A stretch of DNA of 29,595 nt from CAYOUV01 sp964407265 (GTDB taxonomy: Bacteria > Chloroflexota > Anaerolineae > Anaerolineales > Villigracilaceae). The notes beneath the pieces are model-generated. The model worked only from the letters and a program-made list of their open reading frames with translations, had not been told where the DNA came from and did no database searches. Shown here in pieces: positions 23,440 to 29,595 of the stretch. The stretch is taken from positions 1 to 29,595 of the forward strand of contig CAYOUV010000041.1 in the NCBI GenBank assembly GCA_964407265.1, in the 5' to 3' direction. The position numbers and the translations under genes were made by a program. Positions within the stretch are counted from its first letter, which is position 1, and each line of letters opens with the position of its first letter.

Positions 23440-25203
23440 CTACTTGTTAGCCGCCATTTGCTGTCGGATGCTATCTGGCGGGATATTCAACAGGACGACG
23501 GTCTTTTGTACGACTTGTGCGAAGACGGGTGCGGCCGTTTCCGAACCCCAGATGGAGGCACTGGGTTGCTCAAGCCAGACGTAAATCATGAATTGCGGAT
23601 CGTCGGCCGGACCCCATCCGATGAAGGATGCATTGGTTTTATCCGGCGAGTAATTACCAAACTGAGTTGGAATTTGCGCCGTGCCGGTCTTGCCAGCCAA
23701 GCGGTACCCGGGCACCAGTGCCTGGGAGGCTTCGTTCTCGAGCGAGATAGCCAACATCGCATTTAGCGTTTGAGCCGTCTTGGTAGAGATGGGTGTTCCG
23801 GCATACTGCGGAGGCGTATTGTATTGCTGGCCGTTTTTTACCATGCCGTACAATACGTGTGGCGTGACCATGCGCCCATCATTGGCGATAGCAGAGGCGG
23901 CCATCATCATCTGGATCGGGGTGACAGCTACACCCTGGCCGAAAGAATTGGTTCCCAGGTCCACCGGATACCAATCGGTATCACCCGGGATCTTGAGCCG
24001 GCCGGCCGCTTCCCCGGCCAGATCGATACCGGTAGGACGGCCAATCCCAAAGCGCTGCATGTAGTTGTAGAAATTCTGCGGGCCTACCTGTGTGGCAACC
24101 CAGGCCAAGCAGACGTTCAATGAATGTTGCAGGCAGCCAATCATGTCCTGCTGCCCCCAGGCTTCCGAGTTCCAGTTGTAGATATTGGCGCCTCCGACCA
24201 GGATCGTGCCAGAGTCGAAGAAAGGTGTGTTGGGTGTGACCGTACCAGTATCCAGGGCAGCTGCCATCGTCAGGATTTTGAAGACCGAGCCGGGCTCGTA
24301 AGGCATGCTGACGGGCGGATCGTACTCGCTGGCGCTGTGATAGATGTTTTCGTATTGCCAGAACTGATTTAGATCCAGGCGCGGGTTGGAGGCCATTGCC
24401 AGGATTTCGCCTGTGTGCGGGTTCATTACCACGATCGAGCCAGACGGCGCACCGTAGGTTTGCAGTGCCGAATCCAGGATTTGCTCGACAGCAGCCTGCA
24501 ATTCCCGGTTGATTGTCAGGATCAAGGATGTTCCATTGGGAATTTGCGGAATTTCCTGCACCCGGTTTGGATCGGATGGCACCCACACCGTGACAGGGTT
24601 TCCAGCCAGCAGGTTGTTGTATTTTTCTTCAATCCCAAAATAGCCCTTTCCCTCACGTGTGACGAAGCCAATAATGTTCGAGGCCAGGTTGTTCTCCGGG
24701 TATGATCGCATCAGATGTGGCTTGAATTCCAGCCCCGCCAGGCTGGGGCGTACAACTTCTTTCCAATTGCCAGTTAGAGTTTGCATGTCCAGTTTCATCT
24801 TTTGCAGGGCGGAAGCCTGATCGGATGAGACGTAGTCGGCCAGCACCAAATAAGTCAGATTTTTGGGGGGATTGGTGATGGCGTCATAGACGGAGTTGTA
24901 ATCCAATCCAATATTGGCGCTCAGCGTTTGAGCGATTGTGCTTGGATTTTTGACTTTATCCAGCGTGACACCGATCTCGAAGACGGTCTTGTTCCCGGCC
25001 AGCATTTGCCCGCTGCGATCGTAGATTTCGCCACGCGCCGGGTAAAACGTGCGAAATTCCCCGTCGTAACGGCTTGCCTGATCGCGGAAGATGGCTGCCT
25101 CGGGACTGTTCTGGATGCGGATGATCCGGATAACGATCGAAAGGCCGAGCACTGCCAGGAGTGCGGCCACTGTCAATGAGCGCCAAATGTATGGCTTTCT
25201 CAT
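23440..25203 (-). CDS. ftsI: Septal transpeptidase FtsI (class B penicillin-binding protein)
   Basis: A 587-residue class B PBP: short cytoplasmic start, one membrane helix (about 9-30), a PBP dimerisation/pedestal domain, and a transpeptidase domain with the active-site motifs SVFK (306-309), SLN (361-363) and KTG (505-507). It cross-links new septal peptidoglycan alongside FtsW. No C-terminal PASTA domains are present, unlike many monoderm homologues. The start is fixed by GGAGGA (25209-25214) five bases before the ATG at 25203, which overlaps the ftsL-like stop by ATGA; an in-frame start at 25251 would add 16 residues and lie well within that gene. Confidence 0.96.
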   Translation of the reverse strand: MRKPYIWRSLTVAALLAVLGLSIVIRIIRIQNSPEAAIFRDQASRYDGEFRTFYPARGEIYDRSGQMLAGNKTVFEIGVTLDKVKNPSTIAQTLSANIGLDYNSVYDAITNPPKNLTYLVLADYVSSDQASALQKMKLDMQTLTGNWKEVVRPSLAGLEFKPHLMRSYPENNLASNIIGFVTREGKGYFGIEEKYNNLLAGNPVTVWVPSDPNRVQEIPQIPNGTSLILTINRELQAAVEQILDSALQTYGAPSGSIVVMNPHTGEILAMASNPRLDLNQFWQYENIYHSASEYDPPVSMPYEPGSVFKILTMAAALDTGTVTPNTPFFDSGTILVGGANIYNWNSEAWGQQDMIGCLQHSLNVCLAWVATQVGPQNFYNYMQRFGIGRPTGIDLAGEAAGRLKIPGDTDWYPVDLGTNSFGQGVAVTPIQMMMAASAIANDGRMVTPHVLYGMVKNGQQYNTPPQYAGTPISTKTAQTLNAMLAISLENEASQALVPGYRLAGKTGTAQIPTQFGNYSPDKTNASFIGWGPADDPQFMIYVWLEQPSASIWGSETAAPVFAQVVQKTVVLLNIPPDSIRQQMAANK

Positions 25204-25664
25204 GGAGTTCCTCCAGTCGATGCCATACCTTGCATTTGTTGGTCGAACCAATCCAGGAGCGTTTCCGTGTACTCTGGCGGGATAGCCGGCGGTCGCGGTT
25301 GTGGCTGGGGCGCCAAACTGATGGAATTGTGGGGCGTGTATCCGGCAACGGCAATATACGCGATCTCCCCTGGTTCAGTTGGCTGATAACCTTTGGATAG
25401 CGCCCGCTTTTCCATCTCAGAGGCTGAGGTCAACGAAGCTAATTGTGTCTGCAAATCAGCATTAACGCGCTGGCCGTTGATGATTTCATTTTCCATATTC
25501 TGAATTTGGCGGCCGACGATTGCAGTACGGGCCGTGACGCTCAGATAAATTGCGGCGACCATGGTAACGCCAACCAGCGCAACCAGAAAGATGCCAATCA
25601 TCTGTCTCTGGGTGCGCCAGGCGGCTTGCTTATATGCGTGGAAGATGCGAGTAATGGTTTCCAT
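25200..25664 (-). CDS. ftsL: FtsL-like divisome protein (one membrane helix plus coiled coil)
   Basis: A 154-residue bitopic protein: basic cytoplasmic start of about 22 residues, one membrane helix (about 23-43), and an extracellular predicted coiled coil (about 45-87, RQIQNMENEIINGQRVNADLQ) followed by a Pro-rich tail. Sequence conservation in FtsL/FtsB/DivIC is low, so the assignment rests on layout and on place between rsmH and ftsI, the standard FtsL slot. The tail after the coiled coil (about 90-154) is longer than in E. coli FtsL. In the divisome FtsL joins FtsB and FtsQ and activates FtsW-FtsI. It begins 26 bases after rsmH and ends in an ATGA overlap with ftsI. Confidence 0.75.
   Translation of the reverse strand: METITRIFHAYKQAAWRTQRQMIGIFLVALVGVTMVAAIYLSVTARTAIVGRQIQNMENEIINGQRVNADLQTQLASLTSASEMEKRALSKGYQPTEPGEIAYIAVAGYTPHNSISLAPQPQPRPPAIPPEYTETLLDWFDQQMQGMASTGGTP
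25209..25214 (-). promoter_or_regulatory. Ribosome binding site fixing the ftsI start
   Basis: On the - strand GGAGGA lies five bases before the ATG at 25203. It supports this start over the longer open frame that begins at 25251. Confidence 0.75.
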
Positions 25665-25690
25665 GACCTTTTCTCTAAGGGCGACGGTCG

Positions 25691-26611
25691 TTATAATTTC
25701 TCTGCGATTCGTAATTTCGCACTGCGTGCCCGGGGATTTACTTGAATTTCGGCTTCAGCGGGCGTGATCGGTTTTCGAACTACCTCTTTCAGCGTTGCTT
25801 TATGTCCGCAGGTGCAGACCGGTTGCCTGGGTGGGCAGATGCAGTCGCGGCTTTCCCGGCGGAAGTATTCCTTGACGATCCGATCCTCCAGCGAGTGGAA
25901 GGAGATGATGGCCAGTCGTCCGCCGGCGGACAAGGCATCCATGGCCTTCGGCAAGATCTGCTCAAGCGCTTCCAGTTCCTGGTTGACGGCGATGCGCAGA
26001 GCCTGGAAAGTGCGCGTGGCCGGGTGGGTACGTCCGCGCTTGGGATAAGCCCGGGCGACGATCTCGGCCAATTGTCCGGTGGTTGTCACGGGACGGGCCT
26101 GGATGATGGCCTGCACGATTCGCCGTGAGCGGGGCTCTTCTCCATAGCGAAAGAGCAGGTCGACCAACTCGGTCTCGGGCAGGCTATTGACCAAATCAGC
26201 GGCGGTCAGGCCCCGGCTTGGATCGAAGCGCATGTCCAGCGGTGCGTCGACCTGGAAGGAAAATCCGCGCTCGGGATTGTCCATCTGCATGGACGAAAGC
26301 CCCAGATCGAGCAGGATGCCCTGGACCCTTTCCCAGCCCTCTCCGCGCAAAACCTCGTGTAGTGAGGTATAGGAGGCCTGGACCAGCCGAACGCGCTCCC
26401 CGTAAGGAGCCAAGAACTCACGTGCGAGCGCAAGCGCCTGCGGATCTAGATCAAGACCAAGCAGACACCCGTCTGGTGCACAGGCCTCCAAAATCCCGCG
26501 GGCATGACCGCCCGCGCCGACTGTCCCATCGACATAAAAGCCTGGGCTGTTGGGCTGCAACGCGTGTATAATTTCATGGTAAAGAACAGGTTGGTGCGGT
26601 GCTGCAACCAT
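25691..26611 (-). CDS. rsmH: 16S rRNA (cytosine1402-N4)-methyltransferase RsmH (MraW)
   Basis: A 306-residue SAM-dependent methyltransferase that makes the N4 methyl of m4Cm1402 in the decoding centre of 16S rRNA. Begins with HQPVLYHEII, followed by SAM motif VDGTVGAGGHARGIL, GILLDLGLSSMQMDNPERGFSF, and the C-terminal FHSLEDRIVKEYFRR; all are RsmH hallmarks. CICPPRQPVCTCG near the end has the Cys cluster found in many family members. I chose the ATG at 26611, four bases after the mraZ stop; an in-frame ATG at 26659 would overlap mraZ by 44 bases and add 16 residues with no family match. Confidence 0.96.
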   Translation of the reverse strand: MVAAPHQPVLYHEIIHALQPNSPGFYVDGTVGAGGHARGILEACAPDGCLLGLDLDPQALALAREFLAPYGERVRLVQASYTSLHEVLRGEGWERVQGILLDLGLSSMQMDNPERGFSFQVDAPLDMRFDPSRGLTAADLVNSLPETELVDLLFRYGEEPRSRRIVQAIIQARPVTTTGQLAEIVARAYPKRGRTHPATRTFQALRIAVNQELEALEQILPKAMDALSAGGRLAIISFHSLEDRIVKEYFRRESRDCICPPRQPVCTCGHKATLKEVVRKPITPAEAEIQVNPRARSAKLRIAEKL

Positions 26612-26615
26612 AGGC

Positions 26616-27050
26616 TCAACTTGAGAGGTCGAGAGCCGCAAAGCGTTGGTTGTTGGCATCGGTATCCTGGAACTGTGTCATCTGTTGATTCCACAGCACC
26701 GGGGTCCAGATTTCAAAGTAGTTGCCCTGACCAGTCACGATGGCCTCGCTTTCGAGGTTGATCAACTGGCGCAAATTCTGCGGTACCAGGATGCGCCCGA
26801 CCTTGTCCGTTTCGACCGCATAAGCGTTGGCCAGGATCATTCGGCGCAGTAGGCGAGCGGACGGATCAGTCAGGTTCATGGCGTTGATACGTTCGTAAAC
26901 CTGTTCAAAGTAGGCTGTCGTCAGGACCATCAGACAGCGGTCGAAACCCTGGGTAATGAAAGCACCACCTTCCAATAGTTCGCGGAAGCGAGCCGGGATG
27001 GTGAGTCGACCTTTATCGTCGAGCGAGTGCTGGAACTGCCCAAGGAACAT
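26616..27050 (-). CDS. mraZ: Transcriptional regulator MraZ
   Basis: A 144-residue protein with two AbrB/SpoVT-type DNA-binding repeats: DDKGRLTIPARFRELL (about 11-26) and DKVGRILVPQNLRQLI (about 82-97). MraZ forms ring oligomers and binds short direct repeats before its own gene to control the dcw operon. Exactly such repeats are present here at 27101-27124. An AAAGGA site precedes the ATG. It is the first gene of a 17-gene run on the - strand. Confidence 0.97.
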   Translation of the reverse strand: MFLGQFQHSLDDKGRLTIPARFRELLEGGAFITQGFDRCLMVLTTAYFEQVYERINAMNLTDPSARLLRRMILANAYAVETDKVGRILVPQNLRQLINLESEAIVTGQGNYFEIWTPVLWNQQMTQFQDTDANNQRFAALDLSS

Positions 27051-27077
27051 ATGTTCTGCCGTCCTTTAATATGGCGA

Positions 27078-27097
27078 ACGCCGGGTTAGTCCGGCGT
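27078..27097 (-). other. Hairpin in the mraZ leader
   Basis: ACGCCGG (27078-27084) pairs with CCGGCGT (27091-27097) around a six-base loop. It lies between the presumed transcription start and the mraZ ribosome binding site. No T tract follows. It could affect mRNA stability or translation. Confidence 0.5.
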
Positions 27098-27100
27098 CCT

Positions 27101-27124
27101 CCACTTTCTACCACTTTCCCCCAC
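27101..27124 (-). promoter_or_regulatory. MraZ operator: three GTGG boxes with 10-base period
   Basis: On the - strand GTGG occurs at 27124-27121, 27114-27111 and 27104-27101, each 10 bases apart, and the last two are preceded by AAA (AAAGTGG). This is the known MraZ box pattern of E. coli (TGGG-type repeats) and Mollicutes (AAAGTG-type repeats). The boxes begin directly beside the -10 hexamer and cover the likely transcription start, which fits repression of mraZ and the dcw operon. Confidence 0.8.
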
Positions 27125-27153
27125 ATTATACAGATTTTGTGGGATAAAAGCAA
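27125..27153 (-). promoter_or_regulatory. Promoter of the dcw operon
   Basis: On the - strand TTGCTT (27153-27148) is followed after 17 bases by a perfect TATAAT (27130-27125). Predicted start is near 27118, inside the MraZ boxes. This is the best promoter for the cluster; no similar site was found within the operon. Confidence 0.8.
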
Positions 27154-27202
27154 GCACTTAAGTTGTTAATCTTGTAAAGTGTAGGTTTTCTGCCCATAAA
27201 AC

Positions 27203-28102
27203 ATGGTCAATTTTGCTACCATCTCCCTGCTCGAATCTTCCAATTGGCAGGATTACGATCTGCTTGACAGCGGCGACGGTTTGAAGCTGGAACGCTTCGG
27301 AGCGTATAGGTTCGTGCGTCCGGAAGTGCAGGCGATGTGGCGGCGCGCCTTACCCGAGCAGGATTGGCAGGCCGCGCATGCTGTTTTTCGCCCCAGCGGC
27401 GAAGAAAGTGGGGGACACTGGGAAATCAAAAAGAAGATTCCTGAAAAATGGGAGATGGGGTACGGGAATTTGCGCTTCCAGGTCATGACCACGCCGGGGC
27501 GACACCTGGGCGTTTTTCCGGAAGTGGCAGCAAATTGGGATTGGACAGCTGATTTGATTAGCAAGGCCGGCAAGCCGGTCAAGGTACTGAACCTGTTCGG
27601 CTACACCGGGCTGGCGACCCTGGCTGCCGCTGCTGCCGGAGCCCAGGTCACACACGTGGATGCCTCCAAGAAATCAGTCGCCTGGGCCCGCGAGAACCAG
27701 GCACTTTCGGGGTTGAGTGACAAACCGGTCCGCTGGCTGGTGGATGATGCCCTTAAATTCGTGCAGCGCGAAGGGCGGCGCGGCAATCATTACGAAGGCC
27801 TGATCCTGGATCCGCCCAAATTCGGGCGCGGTCCCAAAGGGGAAGTTTGGGAAGTGTACAAATCCCTGCCGCGTCTGCTGGAGGCCTGCCGGGCGATCTT
27901 GAGCGAAAGACCTTTGTTCGTGGTCATGACAATCTACGCTGTCCAGGCTTCGGCGCTGCACGCCGGACAGGTCCTGGCGGATTTACTGCAAGATCTCGGG
28001 GGAAAGGTGGAACAGGGCGAACTGGTCACGCGTGAAAAGAGTGCCGGACGTATGCTTTCACAAGCAGTCTATGCCAGGTGGGTGAGTGCAAAATATAAAT
28101 GA
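27203..28102 (+). CDS. SAM-dependent RNA methyltransferase, RlmI-like without PUA domain
   Basis: A 299-residue class I methyltransferase. An N-terminal region with aromatic residues (LLDSGDGLKLERFG) is followed by SAM motif VLNLFGYTGLATLAAA (from 128) and DPPKFGRG (203-210), the motif IV of the RlmI/RlmK group. Unlike the other RlmI-type gene in this window it has no PUA domain, and the motif VI position reads VVMTIYAVQAS, without the TCS/SCS cysteine of m5C enzymes. A different base or atom is therefore likely to be methylated. It is divergent from mraZ and shares its last bases with galK through an ATGA overlap. Confidence 0.8.
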   Translation: MVNFATISLLESSNWQDYDLLDSGDGLKLERFGAYRFVRPEVQAMWRRALPEQDWQAAHAVFRPSGEESGGHWEIKKKIPEKWEMGYGNLRFQVMTTPGRHLGVFPEVAANWDWTADLISKAGKPVKVLNLFGYTGLATLAAAAAGAQVTHVDASKKSVAWARENQALSGLSDKPVRWLVDDALKFVQREGRRGNHYEGLILDPPKFGRGPKGEVWEVYKSLPRLLEACRAILSERPLFVVMTIYAVQASALHAGQVLADLLQDLGGKVEQGELVTREKSAGRMLSQAVYARWVSAKYK

Positions 28103-29244
28103 AAGATTTGCATAATCAAGTCAAAAAATCCTTTGCCGAATATTTTCACGAAGAGCCAACCTTGCTCGTCCGCGCGCCGGGCCGGGTCAATCTGATCGGC
28201 GGACACACCGACTATAACGATGGTTTTGTGCTGCCTATAGCGATCGACCGGGCGGTATGGATCGCGCTGCGCGTGCGCCCGGACCGGCAGGTCGTTGTCC
28301 ACTCAACAGACTTTGAAGAGACGGGCGAATTTTCCCTGGACGATTTGCAGCGGGGGCAGGGCTGGCTCGAATACCTCAAAGGGATGGCGCAGACCTTGCA
28401 GCAAGCGGGGTATACCCTGCGGGGCTGGGAGGGGGTAATGGCCGGGGACGTACCGATAGGGGCGGGACTGTCGTCCTCGGCTGCGACCGAGATGGCGGTT
28501 GCGCGGGCTTTTATGGCCGTCTCAGGCTTTGACTGGGATCCGGTGCGCATGGCGGCTGCCGGCCAGCGCTGCGAGAACGAATGGATCGGGGTCAACTCAG
28601 GCATCATGGACCAGATGGCCTCAGCCCTTGCGCAAGCTGGCCAGGCGCTCTTCCTGGATTGCCGCACGCTGGCATACGAACAGGTCCCCCTGCCGCAGGG
28701 GCTGGCCGTGGTGGTGATGGATACCGCAACCCGGCGCGGTCTGGTTGGTTCAGCCTACAACCAGCGGCGCAGCCAGTGTGAAGCTGCGGCGCACGTGCTG
28801 GGGGTCAAAGCCCTGCGGGACGCCAACCTGGACCAATTGCAGGCTGCGGAAGACAAAATGGATGAAATCACCTTTCGCCGCGCGCGGCATATCATCACGG
28901 AGAACCAGCGCGTCCTGCACGCAGTCCAGGCCATGCACGCAGGTGAGGTTGTCCGCCTGGGGAGGCTGCTGGATGCCAGCCATGCCAGTCTGCGGGATGA
29001 TTTCGAGGTCAGCAACCTGGCTTTGGACCAGATGGTAGCTTGCGCCCGGCAGCAGGCGGGTTATCTGGGAGCCAGGATGACCGGCGCCGGCTTCGGCGGC
29101 TGCGCGGTTGCTTTGGTGCGCGAGGCAGACCAGCAGGCCTTCGTCGGACATGTCTTGGATTGTTATCATCGCACGTCCGGTTTGGAACCAAATCTCTATC
29201 CCTGCCAGGCGAGCCAGGGGGCCAGCCTGGAGCGCTATTCTTAA
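28099..29244 (+). CDS. galK: Galactokinase
   Basis: A 381-residue GHMP kinase that phosphorylates galactose at C1 with ATP, the entry step of the Leloir pathway. The galactokinase signature GRVNLIGGHTDYNDG (about 28-42) is intact, followed by the ATP loop PIGAGLSSSAA and the C-terminal MTGAGFGGCAVAL. Length is normal. GalT and galE are not beside it. The ATG overlaps the stop of the methyltransferase gene by four bases, so the two are co-translated. The related kinases for mevalonate or homoserine lack the HTDYNDG motif. Confidence 0.95.
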   Translation: MKDLHNQVKKSFAEYFHEEPTLLVRAPGRVNLIGGHTDYNDGFVLPIAIDRAVWIALRVRPDRQVVVHSTDFEETGEFSLDDLQRGQGWLEYLKGMAQTLQQAGYTLRGWEGVMAGDVPIGAGLSSSAATEMAVARAFMAVSGFDWDPVRMAAAGQRCENEWIGVNSGIMDQMASALAQAGQALFLDCRTLAYEQVPLPQGLAVVVMDTATRRGLVGSAYNQRRSQCEAAAHVLGVKALRDANLDQLQAAEDKMDEITFRRARHIITENQRVLHAVQAMHAGEVVRLGRLLDASHASLRDDFEVSNLALDQMVACARQQAGYLGARMTGAGFGGCAVALVREADQQAFVGHVLDCYHRTSGLEPNLYPCQASQGASLERYS

Positions 29245-29270
29245 AATTTTAAATTATTTGCCTATCCGCC

Positions 29271-29299
29271 TTGCATTTTTGTAATGTCACATCTAGAAT
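29271..29299 (+). promoter_or_regulatory. Promoter of the secreted-protein gene at the window edge
   Basis: TTGCAT (29271-29276) and TAGAAT (29294-29299) are separated by exactly 17 bases. The predicted start near 29306 gives a leader of about 175 bases before the ATG at 29483. Confidence 0.6.
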
Positions 29300-29328
29300 A
29301 TAGGTATGTTTAATGCCCACCAGGTTGG

Positions 29329-29413
29329 GAATTTCTAATTCAGGAGGCGAATGATAGCAATTTCTTTCACGCCAGGGGGATGTTTGTGCCAATCGTTTAG
29401 ACGCAATGATTGG
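29329..29413 (+). other. Structured 5' leader with hairpins
   Basis: Two hairpins are plain: GAATT-TCT-AATTC (29329-29341) and CCAATCGTT (29389-29397) with AATGATTGG (29405-29413), nine pairs including one G-T. GGAGG near 29343 could also pair with CCTCC near 29415. I recognise no known riboswitch core. The leader may control translation of the next gene, but the sequence alone does not prove it. Confidence 0.4.
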
Positions 29414-29482
29414 TCCTCCGGGCTTGCACTCTTGTAGGCCCACCTATCCAAAATCACATTTTATTTCAAAGAGGAGAAATGC

Positions 29483-29595
29483 ATGTATAAGACAAGACTG
29501 TCCAGACTCACGGCCCTTTTCATGCTGCTGGCTTTAATGGCCAGCCTTTTACCAACCGGCCAGGTGATTGCGGCCTCACCCAGCGTGTTCATCAA
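29483..29595 (+). CDS. Secreted protein, 5' end only (signal peptide)
   Basis: The frame begins at the ATG at 29483, preceded by AGAGGAG at six to seven bases, and stays open to the window end (37 codons). An ATG four bases earlier stops after three codons. The protein starts MYKTRLSRL followed by a hydrophobic core (about 10-23) and a small-residue region VIAAS, a clear Sec signal peptide. The visible mature start, SPSVFI, is like the beginning of lamin-tail-domain secreted proteins that often read VFINEIHYDN, but too little is visible to decide. Confidence 0.7.
   Translation, partial: MYKTRLSRLTALFMLLALMASLLPTGQVIAASPSVFI

Noticed and set aside
29306..29482. Possible c-di-GMP-I (GEMM) riboswitch before the secreted protein gene
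   Set aside because: TTGCACTC followed by GTAGG resembles part of the class, but the conserved GCAAACC and GACGCAAAGCC core and the tetraloop arrangement are absent.
1..29595. Mobile elements, prophage, CRISPR arrays, tRNA or rRNA genes
   Set aside because: No transposase, integrase, spaced direct repeats, cloverleaf or rRNA sequence was seen. All large frames fit housekeeping genes.

Overview
The window looks like chromosomal DNA from a free-living bacterium of moderately high G+C, most plausibly a Chloroflexota member of the Anaerolineae type. That placement is inference. It rests on a division/cell-wall (dcw) cluster with a CvpA-like gene between murG and murC, no murE, a separate small FtsL-like protein, a PASTA-less FtsI, and a MurG with an unusual nucleotide loop. 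No phage, insertion sequence, CRISPR array, tRNA or rRNA was seen, and no intergenic gap exceeds about 300 bases.

Left part (1-9517): the 3' end of a PLP-dependent alpha-oxoamine synthase, a site-2-protease-like membrane metalloprotease with two CBS domains, and a P2-type cation ATPase run on the + strand. A convergent NhaA Na+/H+ antiporter follows, then an RlmI-type rRNA cytosine methyltransferase and an FAD/NAD-dependent reductase on +. Two small membrane-protein genes on - follow. Most of these units are separated by clear hairpin terminators.

Centre (9699-27050, all - strand): a nearly uninterrupted dcw operon. In transcription order it reads mraZ, rsmH, ftsL-like, ftsI, murF, mraY, murD, ftsW, murG, cvpA-like, murC, a 63-aa unknown gene, murB, ddl, ftsQ, ftsA, ftsZ. 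Many junctions are ATGA-type overlaps or gaps under 10 bases. The products make UDP-MurNAc-pentapeptide (MurB, C, D, F, Ddl), turn it into lipid I and II (MraY, MurG), polymerise and cross-link it at the septum (FtsW, FtsI) and build the divisome (FtsL-like, FtsQ, FtsA, FtsZ). A good sigma70-type promoter lies just upstream of mraZ, followed by three GTGG boxes with 10-base period, the expected MraZ autoregulatory operator. Two strong hairpins lie beyond ftsZ.

Right part (27203-29595, + strand): divergent from mraZ are a second RlmI-like methyltransferase domain without a PUA domain, overlapping by ATGA with galactokinase (galK), then a good promoter, a structured leader of about 175 bases, and the signal-peptide start of a secreted protein cut by the window edge.

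I did not find a wholly new system. The points most worth a second look are the MurG loop with Gly in place of the conserved His, the ftsW/murG dual-coding overlap that makes an Arg-rich FtsW tail, the unknown 63-aa murC-murB gene, the cvpA-like gene inside dcw, the Lys in the ion-site position of the P-type ATPase, and the paired hairpins after ftsZ.
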